A model generated the notes under the pieces. It saw only the letters and a program-made list of their open reading frames with translations. It ran no database searches and was not told the origin of the DNA. The position numbers were made by a program, and so were the translations under genes. 64,000 nucleotides of DNA, taken from the NCBI GenBank assembly GCA_038373885.1, contig JAWZYV010013288.1, positions 1-64,000 of the forward strand, given 5' to 3'. Source of the stretch: Cheiracanthium punctorium. Its lineage: Eukaryota > Arthropoda > Arachnida > Araneae > Cheiracanthiidae. How positions within the stretch are numbered: the first letter of the stretch is position 1; every line of letters begins with the position of its first letter. This document shows, piece by piece, positions 1-11,469 of this stretch.

Positions 1-356
1 GCTAGTGAAAAAATCAGTTTAGCTGCCAAATAACGACCAACACATATAAAACAGCCGAATTTTTTTATTGCAGGATAAAAATTCAAATACTTGATGCGCC
101 CGGAAGCCCTATCAGAAAACCCTCTCCCAAAGAAAGTGGGTGTAACTTTTTTTGTAGATGTCCTCATAGACATTTCTGTGCAGTGTTGACGTGCTGCTTT
201 GGCAATGGCGCGATACTGCTGTACGGAAACGAGTCAACGTATCAATTCAAAACAATTTACTATTATTTTCCGATATTATTAACCTGCTCTAATCAGTAAT
301 GTGGTAATATGTAACTACATTTTTCATTTAAATATGCACTCAAATCACAAAAATTG

Positions 357-580
357 CTTTATTTCCAATTTATCAATTTCCAATTTATCACAATTTATTT
401 TATTATCACATTTTATTTTATTATCACATTTATTTTATTTATCAATTTATTTTATGATTATTATTTTATATTTATCAATTTATTTTATTTTTATTTATCA
501 ATTTATTTTATACAATTTATTTTATTATCACATTTTATATTATTTCCAATTTATCACAAAAATTGCTTTATATCTGTTTA
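357..580. repeat. AT-rich minisatellite
   Basis: A low-complexity stretch built from recurring TTTATTTTATTATCACA-like and CAATTTAT words. It reads open in two forward frames only because it lacks G, so those frames are not taken as coding. Confidence 0.85.
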
Positions 581-1488
581 TTAATTTAAGGATTTCGATA
601 GTTTGAGACAAGACCGGTCCCGTCTACCTAGAATATTATCGAGACTATTTTAAAATGTTTTTCTTGATTGCGGGCACATGCCGTGAGGCCTTCAACACTA
701 CTACGAACGTAAGCGTTGGTCAATACATCATGAGGGCTCATGTGCATGCGTTAAGATTATCCCAAAATAAGAATGTGGATGACTTCACAAAAGTTTAAAA
801 TTTATGTACAATGGTAGAAAGTATCAAGCCATAAACACAGGTCTAAGCAGCTAATTTAATCCTACAGTTACTCGTAGAAATCAAAATATCACACACACAT
901 TCAGGCTCTTTTTTTAATTGTCCTAAGGGTGAAACAAATTACTCATATTTTCAGGTTAATTATACTTTTTTTTTCAAACCCCAAGAGGGCGAAAGTGCAC
1001 CACCCCCTTGCAACCCCACCCGGCGCCCGTGCAGAGAAAGCTCAAAAGCCACATTTTCGAAAAAAAAAGCCATTTCTTTATGTAAAATAAAACACAAGTC
1101 AGGATTCCGATGTTTCTTCTACTTTTCTGCGTAAATACTAGTACATTTTTTTTCAAGTTTTGATTTTAAATTTAAAATTAAATCCTTAATTTAAAAAAAC
1201 AATTGTATGTAAAATTAATTCGAACTGAAATTAAATAAATTTCAAGTTTCACCCACTTCCGAATTGGTAATAAAATCACATCTTCCTGATGTTTCAATTG
1301 TCAAAATGCTAGGTCCTGATTTTATTTCTTCTAACGGCATTTATTGAACGTCTTTGCGTTTCAAAAAATTTTCAAACTTCTCTCTCGATTTTCTTTTCTT
1401 TTTTTTTTTTTTTGGGGGGGGGGGGGCGCCATAATTAAAGTTTGCTCCGGGTGTCATAAACTTTAGTTGCGGCCCTGAACCCTTGTGT
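581..1488. other. AT-rich DNA without recognisable gene
   Basis: No convincing reading frame, RNA gene or terminal repeat was seen. The stretch ends in a T tract followed by a run of about 13 G around 1,410-1,425, just upstream of a truncated SINE. Confidence 0.5.
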
Positions 1489-1655
1489 CCTTGTTCGAAT
1501 TCCTGCTTGGCCATGGATGTTGAGTTGTCCTGTTCCTTCATAGGGGGTAACACTGGTCGCTCACTGAGTGCTCCCATAATAAAATGGTCAGTAATTCGGG
1601 CCTCAGTAGTGATTAAATGCTTGATAAGTGAGTGCCCGCCCATTGCGGGTGGGGG
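1489..1655 (+). mobile_element. 5'-truncated tRNA-derived SINE (family A)
   Basis: It matches the body of the intact SINE at 39,281 from just before the B box (TTGTTCGAATTCC, near 1,500) to the GTGCCCGCCCATTG end. The tRNA-like A-box half is missing. Downstream sequence matches DNA that follows other family A copies (23,600, 32,040, 33,570), so this is part of a degraded copy of the large repeat unit. Confidence 0.75.
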
Positions 1656-2175
1656 GCGGGGAACTTATTGAAAACGTACAGCAAAGTTCTGTTCAAGTTA
1701 AATTTCTTTACTATTTAAGCTTTTTCAGTTTTCTTGACAGCTGATAACGCTGTACACGCCAAAGAAACTCCCAGCGTGCCGAATGAATAACATGTTCATT
1801 ATCCATACTACATATATGAAAACGTGCAAAAGAGTTTCGTTTGACGCATATTTTAACTGTCAAGTGCATTACGCTTAACTCACTGAAGGCTAGGGACATT
1901 TCCCCCCCCCCCAAAAAAAAAAGAGTTCAAGACAGCTCAACTATCGGAAAATATTTTCTGCAACAAAAAATATATATATATATATATTGCTCCCCCACCC
2001 CTCCCCCTCAATGTTTCATGACAATTTATGTCAATGTTTCCACTAAATTAAAAAGTTGCTTTTTTTTCCCTTTTACTAGTACTGTAAATTGAATAACGTT
2101 CTAGGAAGCCAATTCAAATAACTAAATTTTTAAATATTTTAGCAACCAGAAATAAAACGTAGATATTTGTTATTC
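1656..2175 (+). repeat. Partial copy of the large repeat unit
   Basis: Aligns by eye with 23,605-24,110, 32,040-32,540, 33,565-34,070 and 35,250-35,470. Shared marks are the CAAAGTTCTGTTCAAGT word, the CTTGACAGCTGA word, a C-run, and the TTTCCACTAAATTAAAA module. It contains a (TA)n tract near 1,970-1,987. The similarity stops near 2,175. Confidence 0.7.
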
Positions 2176-2202
2176 TGTACGTATTATTCCACTGTACATT
2201 AG

Positions 2203-2420
2203 GGATGGGCTTAATAGTGATTTTCCCGTATCGGTGAAAAGAGGGATTGCTACTCTCGAGTAGCAGTGATCCTTAATGGTGATTGAGTACTCGTTTACTC
2301 TTTAGGTGACTGTCACCGTTTAGTTTTAAATGGTGATAGTCACCGTTTAGATTTAAATGGTGATAGTCACCTATAAGAAAATGAGTACTCGTTTACTCTT
2401 TAGGTGATTGTCACGGATAA
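2203..2420. repeat. Repeat starting TAGGGATGGGC with internal tandem units
   Basis: It begins with TAGGGATGGGC, close to the TAGAGATGGGC end of the element at 36,382. Inside are two copies of an approximately 23-bp unit containing TGGTGATAGTCACC, and two GAGTACTCGTTTACTCTTT blocks at 2,285 and 2,383. No second terminus was found, so the element type is uncertain. Confidence 0.5.
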
Positions 2421-4002
2421 AAGGCTCTTTCGCCGTGGTTTCGCTTCGAAGCGGTATGGGGGGGGGGGAGGTTGTTTCGTTCTCTCACAGACACCGGATG
2501 CGTGTATTTGGCCTTTGATTTTTTTTTTTTTTTATTGATTGTCGGATCACATTTCTCCTTTGCTAGAATATGTGTCACAGTAACTATATGCCAAAGGCGG
2601 ATTAAAAGGGAGGAGAGGGGGCGACCGCCCCCCCCCAGAAAACAGAAATTAATGCAAAAGATCCTATTTTCCTTCCATAAAACGGATGTATATGTCAATC
2701 TTCTAACTAACCCCCCCTCCCCCGACAAACTTATCCACCACTGCGCAGTTAATCCGCCACTGCGCAGTTTATATTATTTGAAGATTTATAGGTGCTTTCA
2801 GCCAAGAGTGTACTTAAGGGCGAGGAGGGTGGGGAGGCCCCCTCCGAAAGTGTGAAGCAATTAAAAAAACAGTTAATATGAACTATTTAAAATAATTCTA
2901 GTAACAGTAAGATTTAAAATACCAGATCCCCCCCCGCTCCCCTCCGAAAGGTAAATCTGTGTATACACTACTGCTTTCACCGTTTAAATGAGAGTTTTTT
3001 CCGAGGCGTCATAAGGTATAAGGAGGTTAACTGTGTCGAGCTAGGATGGGATATGGAATATTTAGTTATTTTGGGGGTCGCTCGCTGGCAGACGTATAGA
3101 GGTTGGGTTAGGTTCTTGACTGTTTCCCTCCCCCCGCTCTCTCGTTGATCGCGGTTGCTCGTTTGACCGTTTGTTCGAGAAAGATGGTATTTCACTTTCA
3201 GGCGTGAATTTTTGCTCGCTGGCTTAGCGTGAGTTTGTTGGAACATAGTGGCTAGAGGCAACGCTATTTAAAAGCATTTTTATTATTTGAAGATTACCTT
3301 AGTAAATGGTGTTTTGAGCTATATAATTTTCACTGAGCATTAAAAATAGTTTCTTTAATTTAATTTTTAAAGCTTTTCTTTCTTTTTTTCAATAATATGT
3401 TTCCTGGAATTTAAAAAATTGCTTAAATTCAAATAAGTTATAATGTTAAATAAACCTAATGATTATAACTGTGTGAGCTGGGTTTAATACTTCTGGTCAT
3501 AATGCACCCAAAAGCTCACTTATTGGAATTTACGGTCCATCAATTGATTAAAAAATCTACAATATAACTAATAGGACAAGGGACCTACAATAATAAACAT
3601 TTCAATTCTTACTGGAATCAATTTATTGATTACTTTATGAGCTAGATCGTCTCTATATTAAGGACTTATACAATTTAAGCATTTTTGGGCGAACTAGTGC
3701 CTGAGCTACGGTAGGATAGCATGGCATTTACCTACTATATATTAGTACTTTAGTGAGTATTTGAAATCTGTGCTTCGATTATTTTTGTTTGTGTGTTCTG
3801 AGTTTGAAGTTTTAAGATTAAATGTAATAAATTGTGAAGAATTTTCAAAAGAGGAACGTTTGATGTAGAATAGTTTTTAGTAAAACAAGTGCTCAAAAAT
3901 CTCCTCTGTAATGTTAGATTATTAAAACCAAATTATGCAACTTTGAAGCAACTTAATTTTAGAGGCCTTTCTTTTCGTTGGGTGCGGGATGGAGAGAATT
4001 AT
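2421..4002. other. Repeat-derived and unidentified DNA
   Basis: G- and C-runs around 2,459, 2,630 and 2,710, and GGCGGATTAA/TTAATCCGCC words near 2,596 and 2,750, suggest MITE remnants, but no target duplication was found. Bases 2,990-3,270 are somewhat richer in G+C and not recognised. Bases 3,290-4,000 are plain AT-rich sequence. Confidence 0.4.
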
Positions 4003-4353
4003 CTTTCTATTACAGTGGTGTACTCCTAAGATAAAAAATGGAGGGACCAGGCACGTATCCAGAAAATCATTTTAGAGGGGGGTCCAAATGGTAAAAAAGA
4101 AAGAATTTTTCACAAAAGACTATATCATTTAAGTAACAAAAATCAAAATTTCGGAGGGGGGGTTCGGACCCCCTGGTCTTCTTTCTTAAATACGTCCTTG
4201 GGAGGGACGCTCATTTTTTAGAAAATTCATTTTAAATGCTTGCAATTAGTTAATTGTAATTATTCTTAAAAAGTAAAAATAAACTAAATTATTAATTTTA
4301 ATTACTTATGAATTGGTTATTATTACTTTGGAGTACACCACTGTAATAGAAAG
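4003..4353. mobile_element. MITE with 24-bp terminal inverted repeats, host of a nested hAT MITE
   Basis: The left end CTTTCTATTACAGTGGTG is mirrored at the right end (CACCACTGTAATAGAAAG). The inverted match continues inward through TACTCC, about 24 bp in all. The interior is AT-rich and noncoding. A second element (4,048-4,200) with its own 8-bp target duplication lies near the left arm. The superfamily is unsettled: CAGTGGTGTA ends resemble hAT, but the flanking CTTTCTATTA/TAATAGAAAG is inverted rather than direct. Confidence 0.75.
4048..4200. mobile_element. hAT-type MITE with perfect 8-bp target duplication
   Basis: Begins CAGGCACGTATCCAG and ends AAATACGTCCTTG. It is flanked by identical GGAGGGAC octamers at 4,040-4,047 and 4,201-4,208. 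Eight-bp duplications with CA...TG ends are diagnostic of the hAT superfamily. G-rich DNA inside the left end and C-rich DNA inside the right end resemble the CAGGGGCGTAGCCAG family elsewhere in this window. It is noncoding and depends on a transposase supplied elsewhere. Confidence 0.85.
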
Positions 4354-4756
4354 TTTTGACTGCAAAACTTTGTAATTTTGGCCAACAGTGCCTTTAAAAA
4401 TATTCTGACAGCATGACATATGTATGTAAGGGGGTGAGGGATTTATCTGCATTACCTTCTGTAGCGCAGTAAGCCACCTCTGATACCTCTCATTTGTATA
4501 CTACATACATTTTTTGAAAGCGATGAAAAATGTATAGAAGAAACATTCTTTCGTCATAAAACGTGAATTTTTAGTCAGGTTATGGTAAATGAGTTTACCG
4601 TCCCCTTTCCTCCCACTGTAAAAAATTTCTGCCTCATCCTTTTATTACCTGACGCTGAAAATTTTTTGTACATGTTCGATACAACATGAATAAAAATTAA
4701 TTTATATAAATATTGGAAATAAAAACTGAAATAAGTACTGAAAGTAATTATTGTAA

Positions 4757-5070
4757 TTGAAGACCAGCGGTATAATGGTTAGTTCATTGTACTGCCGTGC
4801 CACAGATCTGGAATTCGATCCTTGGACTGAGCAAAATAGACTCAGTCTTTCATCTCGTCAGTGGATCCTTAACCCATTTATGCATAGTGTCCCTTTTATA
4901 GGGACGGCATTTCCGCTATCAGTGGAAAAGATTATATATTTTTCCAAGCCTTTATTCACGAGTATTGAACCTCAACTCCCCAAAATATTTTAACATGACC
5001 CAGTAGGATGCTGACATTTCAATTTTTATACATAATGATTTTAAAAGAAGTCACCCCTTGTTCAAGAAGT
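4757..5070 (+). repeat. Dispersed repeat with a tRNA-like head
   Basis: Near 4,766 GGTATAATGGTTAGTTCA resembles a tRNA A-box region, and GAATTCGATCC near 4,810 resembles a B box, so a SINE origin is possible. Bases 4,868-5,060 match the reverse complement of 44,380-44,720. There the match is interrupted by a hAT MITE, so this copy supplies the empty insertion site. Confidence 0.6.
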
Positions 5071-5370
5071 TGACATAAGTTTCTCTATTATTGCTGGTAC
5101 TAGCAGAAATCGAAGAAAGTCACAAAAATATCTGGCCACAGCTCCTTAAAAGACATTCTAAAATTTTCAATTTTCTTATACAATTTCGATTAATTAAATA
5201 GCTGCAAAACTTGCATGATTTCGTGTAAAAAAAAGAGGTCAGCCTTAAAGTATCGATTTTCAGGAGGAAACACAATTTTGGTAATTTCATCTACAAAAGA
5301 CCTTTGCCCAGACATCACCAATGCATGCTTTGATCCTTCATGTAGGCCTTAATCTGTAACTGTATTTATA

Positions 5371-6228
5371 CAGGGTCTCCCGAAAAGGTGGTAACGGGCT
5401 TTAATTCTTTATCTATTGGAGATAAGTGGGCTGTGTTAGTTGAAAAAAAATGTTCAAAGTAGAGTCGGAAATAGGTCTTTAAAAAAAAAATTCCTCTCTT
5501 TCATTTACAAAAAGTGACACATTTTAAATTTGTAAACGATCCCCGTACAAAAACACTCCAAATTAGTAAAATGTGTTTCATACACTCACAAGGTGATGTA
5601 CCAAATTTGAGCCTCGCATCATAAAACGTCACAGACATCTAAAGAAAATGATCGGGGACGATACATGATTTTGAATGGAAACGTTTATTGCTAGGGCGGA
5701 AAAAAATATTTCCTTTCGCAATTTCTGTACAACCCCTGAAATGAGATCATTCGACGCGACTTTTTCGGGAGCCATGAAAAAGTGGTTTAAGTCAGCGTTA
5801 TATTTATCTTCATTTCTGTGTCATTTTAAAGGTATAATTCTCAAATTTTGTATGTCACCTCATGAGTGCATGGGGCACATTTTACTAATTGCGAATTGTT
5901 TTGTACATATATAAATTAGAAAAGTTTAAGTTTTTAAAATGAACGAGGAATTTTTTCTTACCGGACTCTTATTTACGATCGTATTTTGAACATTGTTTCA
6001 AATTACACTGCCCACTTACCGTGATTACTCGCGTAATAGTCGCCTCCCCGTTTTGAAGCTGAAAAAAAATAGATTTAGAGTTACAATATTATGTAGCAGA
6101 TTTTCGCAGCATTACAGTTGCACCTAGACTTTCACCTTGAAAAATCTGCAAAAAGAAGCGACTGTTACGCGAGTAAACATGGTATCTCTAATAGATAAAG
6201 CCCGTTACTACCTTTTTGAGACACCCTT
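5371..6228. mobile_element. Tc1/mariner-like MITE with long inverted repeats
   Basis: The left end CAGGGTCTCCCGAAAAGG and the right end CTTTTTGAGACACCCTT are inverted matches, and each is bordered by TA (5,369-5,370 and 6,229-6,230). The arms stay complementary for more than 100 bp: TAACGGGCTTTA, AGATAAGTGGGC and the GTTCAAA region all reappear. The right arm is split by an independent 164-bp element (6,019-6,182). No transposase frame remains; the open frame at 5,675-5,914 lies in the centre and is not recognised. Confidence 0.8.
6019..6182. mobile_element. Nested 164-bp TA-flanked MITE
   Basis: Ends CCGTGATTACTCGCGTAAT and the complement of CCATGTTTACTCGCGTAAC form inverted repeats of about 25 bp, continuing into the GTCGC region. 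TA flanks both sides (6,017-6,018 and 6,183-6,184). Removing it with one TA restores AGATAAGTGGGC, exactly the sequence in the other arm of the enclosing element (near 5,420). The TA target fits the Tc1/mariner/pogo superfamily. Confidence 0.85.
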
Positions 6229-6239
6229 TATACAAAAGT

Positions 6240-7150
6240 ACTAATTCCTAACTAAACCATTAAATGGAAATTGCGGCTTGGTTCCCGATACCCTCGTAAT
6301 TTTAAGATTTATGTTTTATGATTATGTTTTAGATTATGTTATGTTACGTGTAGATTATAGCTCCATTTTTTAAAACATAATTTGTAGTACGATACATGTG
6401 AACATAAAAAAGCCGAAAATACATTGAACATAAGCATGCATTATAAACTTAAATTCTCAATATTTATTCATATTATATTTATTTTTTTTCAAAATTTTCA
6501 ACTGTATTAAATATATTGCACACATAATTCAAACTTAAGTTTTGAAACAATGTTTTTTTAATCTAATACAATTAACGCGTTTAGGATTTTTGAAATATTA
6601 AAAACAACTCTATTTAAATTACAATAACTGGTGTAAATTCAGATTTACTGAAATAGTTTTAAATTCTAGACTTTGCAGAGTTCTTTTATACTCAACAGAA
6701 AATATTACTTGGATATTTATTTATATATTTTTTATTTTAGTAAAATATTTATGTATTGGTGTGTATTCATAGGAAACAGAGCCTTTGTATGTAGTTGTGA
6801 TTGCAGAAGATTTTTGAGCTGCAGCGAAAAACTAAATAAAAAATAAAATTTTGAATTATTTTTATTTTAAATAAGTACTAAAGTGCTATAAACTACAAAT
6901 GTATCATTATCCATCGTTGGTCTCAATGAAGTTGAGACCAACGTTGAGACCAAATCAATACCATCGTTGGTCTCTTTCTAACGGCGGATCCAGAAAAAAA
7001 TTCTGAAGGAGGCAGGATTTTTTTTTTTTTTTTTTCGTCTCACATTTCTGCTAAATTCATTGAATTTACAAAATAAATCAATCTTCCATATAGTATAAAC
7101 ACAATGGTCTTGAGGAGGAGGCCCGTGCCCCTGATCCTCTCCCCTTCATT
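6240..7150. other. AT-rich DNA without recognisable gene
   Basis: Mostly A/T with scattered TATTTTA words. CATCGTTGGTCTC occurs at 6,913 and 6,963 with a GAGACCAACG inverted copy between, a small hairpin-forming cluster. GGCGGATCCAG at 6,982 looks like a hAT end without a partner. Confidence 0.4.
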
Positions 7151-7159
7151 ATGTTGGAA

Positions 7160-7800
7160 AGTGTACCATAATCCTCGACATTCTGTGTCTTTCTTGCTTC
7201 TTCTTTTATTTTCTTAAGTGTATTATTCATAATCCATCGTCCACAAGTCAGCGCTGTTTGTATTTCGTGTTCCACTTTGATGAAAAGAGCATCACTATCC
7301 ATCAGTGGCGTAGCCAGAAATTTTTCATGGGGGGGGGGGGGTACGACTACTGCAACTCACAGATGTTGTTGTCGCCTCGACAATCCTCGACATTCTGTGT
7401 CTTTCTTGTTTCTTCTTTTATTTTCTTAAGTGTATTATTCATAATCCATCGTCCGCAAGTCAGCGCTGTTTGTATTTCGTGTTTCACTTTGATGAAAAGA
7501 GCATCACTATCCATCAGTGGCGTAGCCAGAAATTTTTCATGGGGGGGGGGTACGACTACTGCAACTCACAGATGTTGTTGTCGCCTCAACAATCCTCGAC
7601 ATTCTGTGTCTTTCTTGTTTCTTCTTTTATTTTCTTAAGTGTATTATTCATAATCCATCGTCCGCAAGTCAGCGCTGTTTGTATTTCGTGTTTCACTTTG
7701 ATGAAAAAGCATCACTATCCATCAGTGGCGTAGCCAGAAATTTTTCATGGGGGGGGGGTACGACTACTGCAACTCACTGATGTTGTTGTCGCATTATGTT
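7160..7800. repeat. Tandem array, ~210-bp unit, of a hAT MITE end joined to adjoining DNA
   Basis: Three units start CAGTGGCGTAGCCAG at 7,303, 7,515 and 7,723 (spacing 212 and 208). Each carries a G-run, then TACGACTACTGCAACTCA, then about 130 bp including GACATTCTGTGTCTTTCTTG and AAGTCAGCGCTGTTTGTAT. The first 80 bp match the left end of the hAT MITE family at 19,069; the remainder is not part of that MITE. The G-run length varies (14, 10 and 9 by eye). Open frames on both strands are consequences of the repetition. Confidence 0.85.
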
Positions 7801-8049
7801 AGAGGGTGTATTATAATCTATGTGTCAGTCCTGTAAAAGTAACAGAAACCAAAATTGTCTATAGTTTTTGGAAATGGAATCATAAGCTCGCTTAGTTCTT
7901 TAAAGACCACATCTTATTTGATTGTATAGTTAATGCAAAACTCCATGAAAGCTGTATGGCAAAAGGGACGATGCCTTAGATGAAGAACTTTTTAAAGGGT
8001 TCTAACGCGAATTCACGGCCCCACACACAGCTTACATGGGGAAAAAAGC

Positions 8050-8590
8050 CGACATGCACATGTGTCCATTATAACAGATTTTCATTGTGTTCTCAAACTG
8101 AAGTTCTTTAAAAACCCACTACTATAACAGAAAACGAACAAATCAATGTCCGTTATAAAAATTTTCAATGTGTCCTCTAATTAAACGTTTTTTAAAAATC
8201 CTACTAGCATAACAAAATACGAACATACACAAGAGTGTCCGTTACTGGAGACTTTTCTCAGAGGGATTGTTCTCAATTTAGAGGCTTTTTAAAATCCATA
8301 ACTACGTAAAAGAAAACTCTCGGTTGAGAGAGGTTTCCGATATTACAGATTTTCAATGTATTTTCGATTTAAAGTCTTTTAAAGTCCACTGCTTTTGTTA
8401 AATAAAACGGAGAATTTTCAATGTTTTCCGTAATTGGAAATATCCCCCTTGCATAACAGAAAATGGCCAGTTGTAAGACCTGTCCGTTAGTACAGATTTT
8501 TAAAACTTACTATTTATATAAGGAAACCGACCAGTTGAAACAAATATCCGTTATTAGAGTTTTTCAGCATCCTCTGATATATCTGATATA
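8050..8590. repeat. Degenerate minisatellite, ~90-105-bp unit
   Basis: The words TGTCCGTTAT, CAGATTTTCAATGTGTT, CTTTTTAAAA.TCC and ACTA.CATAACAGAAAA recur in the same order about six times with heavy divergence. No matching terminal repeats were identified, so it is an old tandem array, possibly the core of a larger element. Confidence 0.6.
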
Positions 8591-8746
8591 TCTCAAATAT
8601 CTGAAAATATTTTCTAGCAGGGTCTAATTACCGAAAAGGCTCGGGAAGCTTCAGCTTCCCCATTGAATTTGAAGGGGGGGGGGCAAAACTGACTGAAAAA
8701 CAGCAATAAAAATTCAAATTTTTATTTTATAAATGATCTGTTTATA

Positions 8747-8750
<4 letters not shown>

Positions 8751-8782
<32 letters not shown>
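8751..8782 (+). repeat. Uninterrupted T32 tract
   Basis: Thirty-two consecutive T. It could be the poly(A) tail of a minus-strand retroposon, but no retroposon body was recognised to its right before the large repeat unit begins. A replication or assembly artefact in length is possible. Confidence 0.8.
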
Positions 8783-8786
<4 letters not shown>

Positions 8787-9535
8787 GAAGTGGAAAGCTA
8801 TTTTCAAGATTTTTCAAAAGTCTGATACTTCATGTCGCAACATTTCTAAATTAGTTCAGTTTGCGATGTCTTTGCCAGGGACATCCGCTCCAGTTGAGAG
8901 TTTTTTTTTCAATTATGGGGAACATTTCGTTGTCAGAAAGGGTTTAAGACTCAATGTGTATAAAGTTTAACATCTTCTAAATATCAAAATTAATTCTGAA
9001 CTTTCATGTTATGATTTTTATAATGTCATCAAAACAAATAATTTCTGAAAAAAAAAAAAAAAAACATGTCTAATGAAAAATACATCAAAATAAATAAAGT
9101 TTTTAAAACAACAGTAAGGTAATGTTTTTAGCTTATTTTTAAAAGTAATTTGAAAAATACTGTAAAATCTCGTTACAATGAACTAAACTATTATGAATAT
9201 TAAGGAATACATTATTTTTATCAAAGGAAAATTTCAGATTAATTAAAAAAGATATTTATATCAAAGGAAATCAATAGAACTAGTAAAATCAAAGGAATTT
9301 CATTTAACGAATAAAATATTTTTATCGAAGAAAATCAGTAAAACTTTTCTTTAAACAAACAAAAATGGGAGAAGGGAGGGACGAAACAAGACTGAACTTC
9401 CATTCACTTCAGAGGTTAATCGGGCCCTGTTTTCTGGAATAAAAAGACATTTGGCTTCCCCCCCCCTCCCCTCAATCTTTTATGACAACTTACGCCAATG
9501 TTTCCACGAAATTATTTTCCCTATTTTATCAGTAC

Positions 9536-9698
9536 TCGGGGATGCTATATCTCCCACTTTTTTCGGGAGATTTTTCACCACTAATTTTTACTTGCATACT
9601 TATATTAAAATCTGTCCAAATTTTTAATGTAAAATAAAACTGTCTAAAAATTGTGGTGAGAAATCTCCCAAAAAAAGTGGGAGACTTGGCATCTCTGG
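9536..9698. mobile_element. 163-bp MITE with empty-site support
   Basis: Inverted ends: TCGGGGATGCTATATCTCCC on the left and, reading inward from the right, CCAGAGATGCCAAGTCTCCC. The complementarity continues through the ACCACTAATTTTT region. The host word is interrupted as CAGTAC | element | GTACTG, giving a 4-bp GTAC duplication. Paralogous copies (33,980, 36,205, 37,640) show the uninterrupted site. A relative with similar arms lies at 27,551-27,667. Confidence 0.8.
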
Positions 9699-10984
9699 GT
9701 ACTGTAAAATGAATAACGTTGCAGGAAACGAATTCAAATAAATAAGTTTTTATATGTTTTAGAGACCAGAAATAAAATGCAGATATTTGTTTAAAAAGAA
9801 ATATATACACATATATGTTTGTGATTTGTAATCTAGCGTATCATTCCGTTGATTCAGTGCTTCAAGTCTAGTAACCTGACCGTTCGGTTAGGAATAAGTA
9901 AAACGAAGTCGCTTAAAGTTATGACCCCGTGAAGAACTAAATACAAATTTGATACTATATCAAGAAGTTGGGTTTATCACCGTCGTCTGATTTTGCGGAA
10001 ATTCCGGAACGCAGAAATTGGTGTAGTTTGAGGAATTCTTGTTTGCATTTAATAGCTCGTGAAACATACATTTTTGTTTAAGAATTTTATGCTCCCGTAC
10101 TAATTTCTAAAATATTCAAATTTCTAGGAATAAACACTGCTTATTATTATCCTTGGACATCACGTGACAATTTCTCCTCGTGATTATCTGAGCTGAATGT
10201 ATAGTAGAACTGCTTTTATAACGTTGCATTGACTTTTTATGTAACTGTAAGTTGTGTTAATTAAATGTTTGTTTCGTCACTTAAGTCTTATGACTGCGTG
10301 ACTCTACTAACCACAAAATTATCATATTAAAGTTGACATTAAGAGCTGTTGTGAAATGCCCAAATTGACGACCAATCATTTTATACGTATAGATTTATTC
10401 GAGAATGTGAAGCACTTTCCGAAATTCATTGCACATGAGCGACCACCTATATTAAGCGATCCCCTCTCCCAACGACCAAATTTTAAGGCACCGATTTTTT
10501 ACCCTATCCACTTTATATTAAAAGGTTGTATAGAAGAGACCGCACTATCCTCTATAGGCGACCGATCTCTATTCTTGACTGTCAAATGTTTATACTGCTT
10601 TGAGTGACCACCTCTCTTAACGACCACTTTTTCGCAGAACGGTGGTGGTCGCTTCCGAGAAATTTCGCGTTATATATTATATATTTCGCGGTATATATAA
10701 TCTTTGTAATTTATTGAGTCACGAGGTAAATCATTCGCACATAATGGAACTTAGTGAATAACTCATCACAATATGCAAAATCCCCTTAGATTTTTTTCTA
10801 TTAGAATATCCATTCTCATATAAGAAATTATTTTTGCGTCAGATAACCCTTTCATAAATTTAATACACATTAGAATAAACATTTTTGAAGTAAAACTTCT
10901 TTAGGCGCAACTAGGGACTCAGATTTTTTTTCTGACGGAATTAACGCTCAGTAAAGGAAGTGACGTATCTTCTCCCCCACGCTA

Positions 10985-11345
10985 CCTTCATTTGCGGAAC
11001 AGCACTCGGGCGTTTGTTCCTGCGAGCGTCGACTGTGCACCCTGCGGGTCGACATTACTCCCTACCTGTTTTGAAGCAAGATCTTGTCTGATGACTCTGT
11101 TCAGTGGATAAGTGGACCGGCTCTTGTCAGAGCCACTGTGGGAAGCCTTTCGCTGAAATGGCGGCGATCCTTCTGACTGTCTCTCACTGTTGTTGCAGTT
11201 GGCGACCCAACCCGTCACCTCCGATGAACAAGGCCTACGCACCGAATACAGAAAGTGGCACAATGGTGCATTCCGTGGTCCAAGCTCTGTTGCTTTACTC
11301 ACATGTTTCAATGGCATTATTACATTATTTAATGGAATTATCAAT
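10985..11345. other. GC-richer block inside the Helentron-like element; possible LTR/primer-binding-site remnant
   Basis: Clearly richer in G+C than its surroundings. Around 11,190-11,215 the plus strand reads TGTTGTTGCAGTTGGCGACC, which resembles an LTR end followed by a TGG-starting primer binding site of gypsy/BEL-type elements. No matching second LTR, gag or pol was found, and no TG start is certain. A 118-codon minus-strand frame spans the block but matches nothing recognised, so it is not called as a gene. Confidence 0.3.
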
Positions 11346-11469
11346 TAAAACTTGACATGATTGGTTGCCATGATACATAAATATTGTTTATCTATACTTA
11401 AATGGTATGTAATCTTGCTTTTAATATTGCCCACGGGTTTTTGAGTTATTTATAATAATGAGCCAAATG

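Noticed and set aside
301..606. 101-codon frame rich in Ile, Phe, Leu and Tyr
   Set aside because: It is a translation of an AT-rich minisatellite lacking G; no start context or homology.
2594..2765. hAT MITE with GGCGGATTAA ends
   Set aside because: Ends are only loosely complementary, and no 8-bp duplication is present.
7258..7733. Overlapping forward frames of 126 and 87 codons
   Set aside because: Both read through the ~210-bp tandem units and G-runs (runs of Gly); identical peptide blocks reflect DNA repetition.
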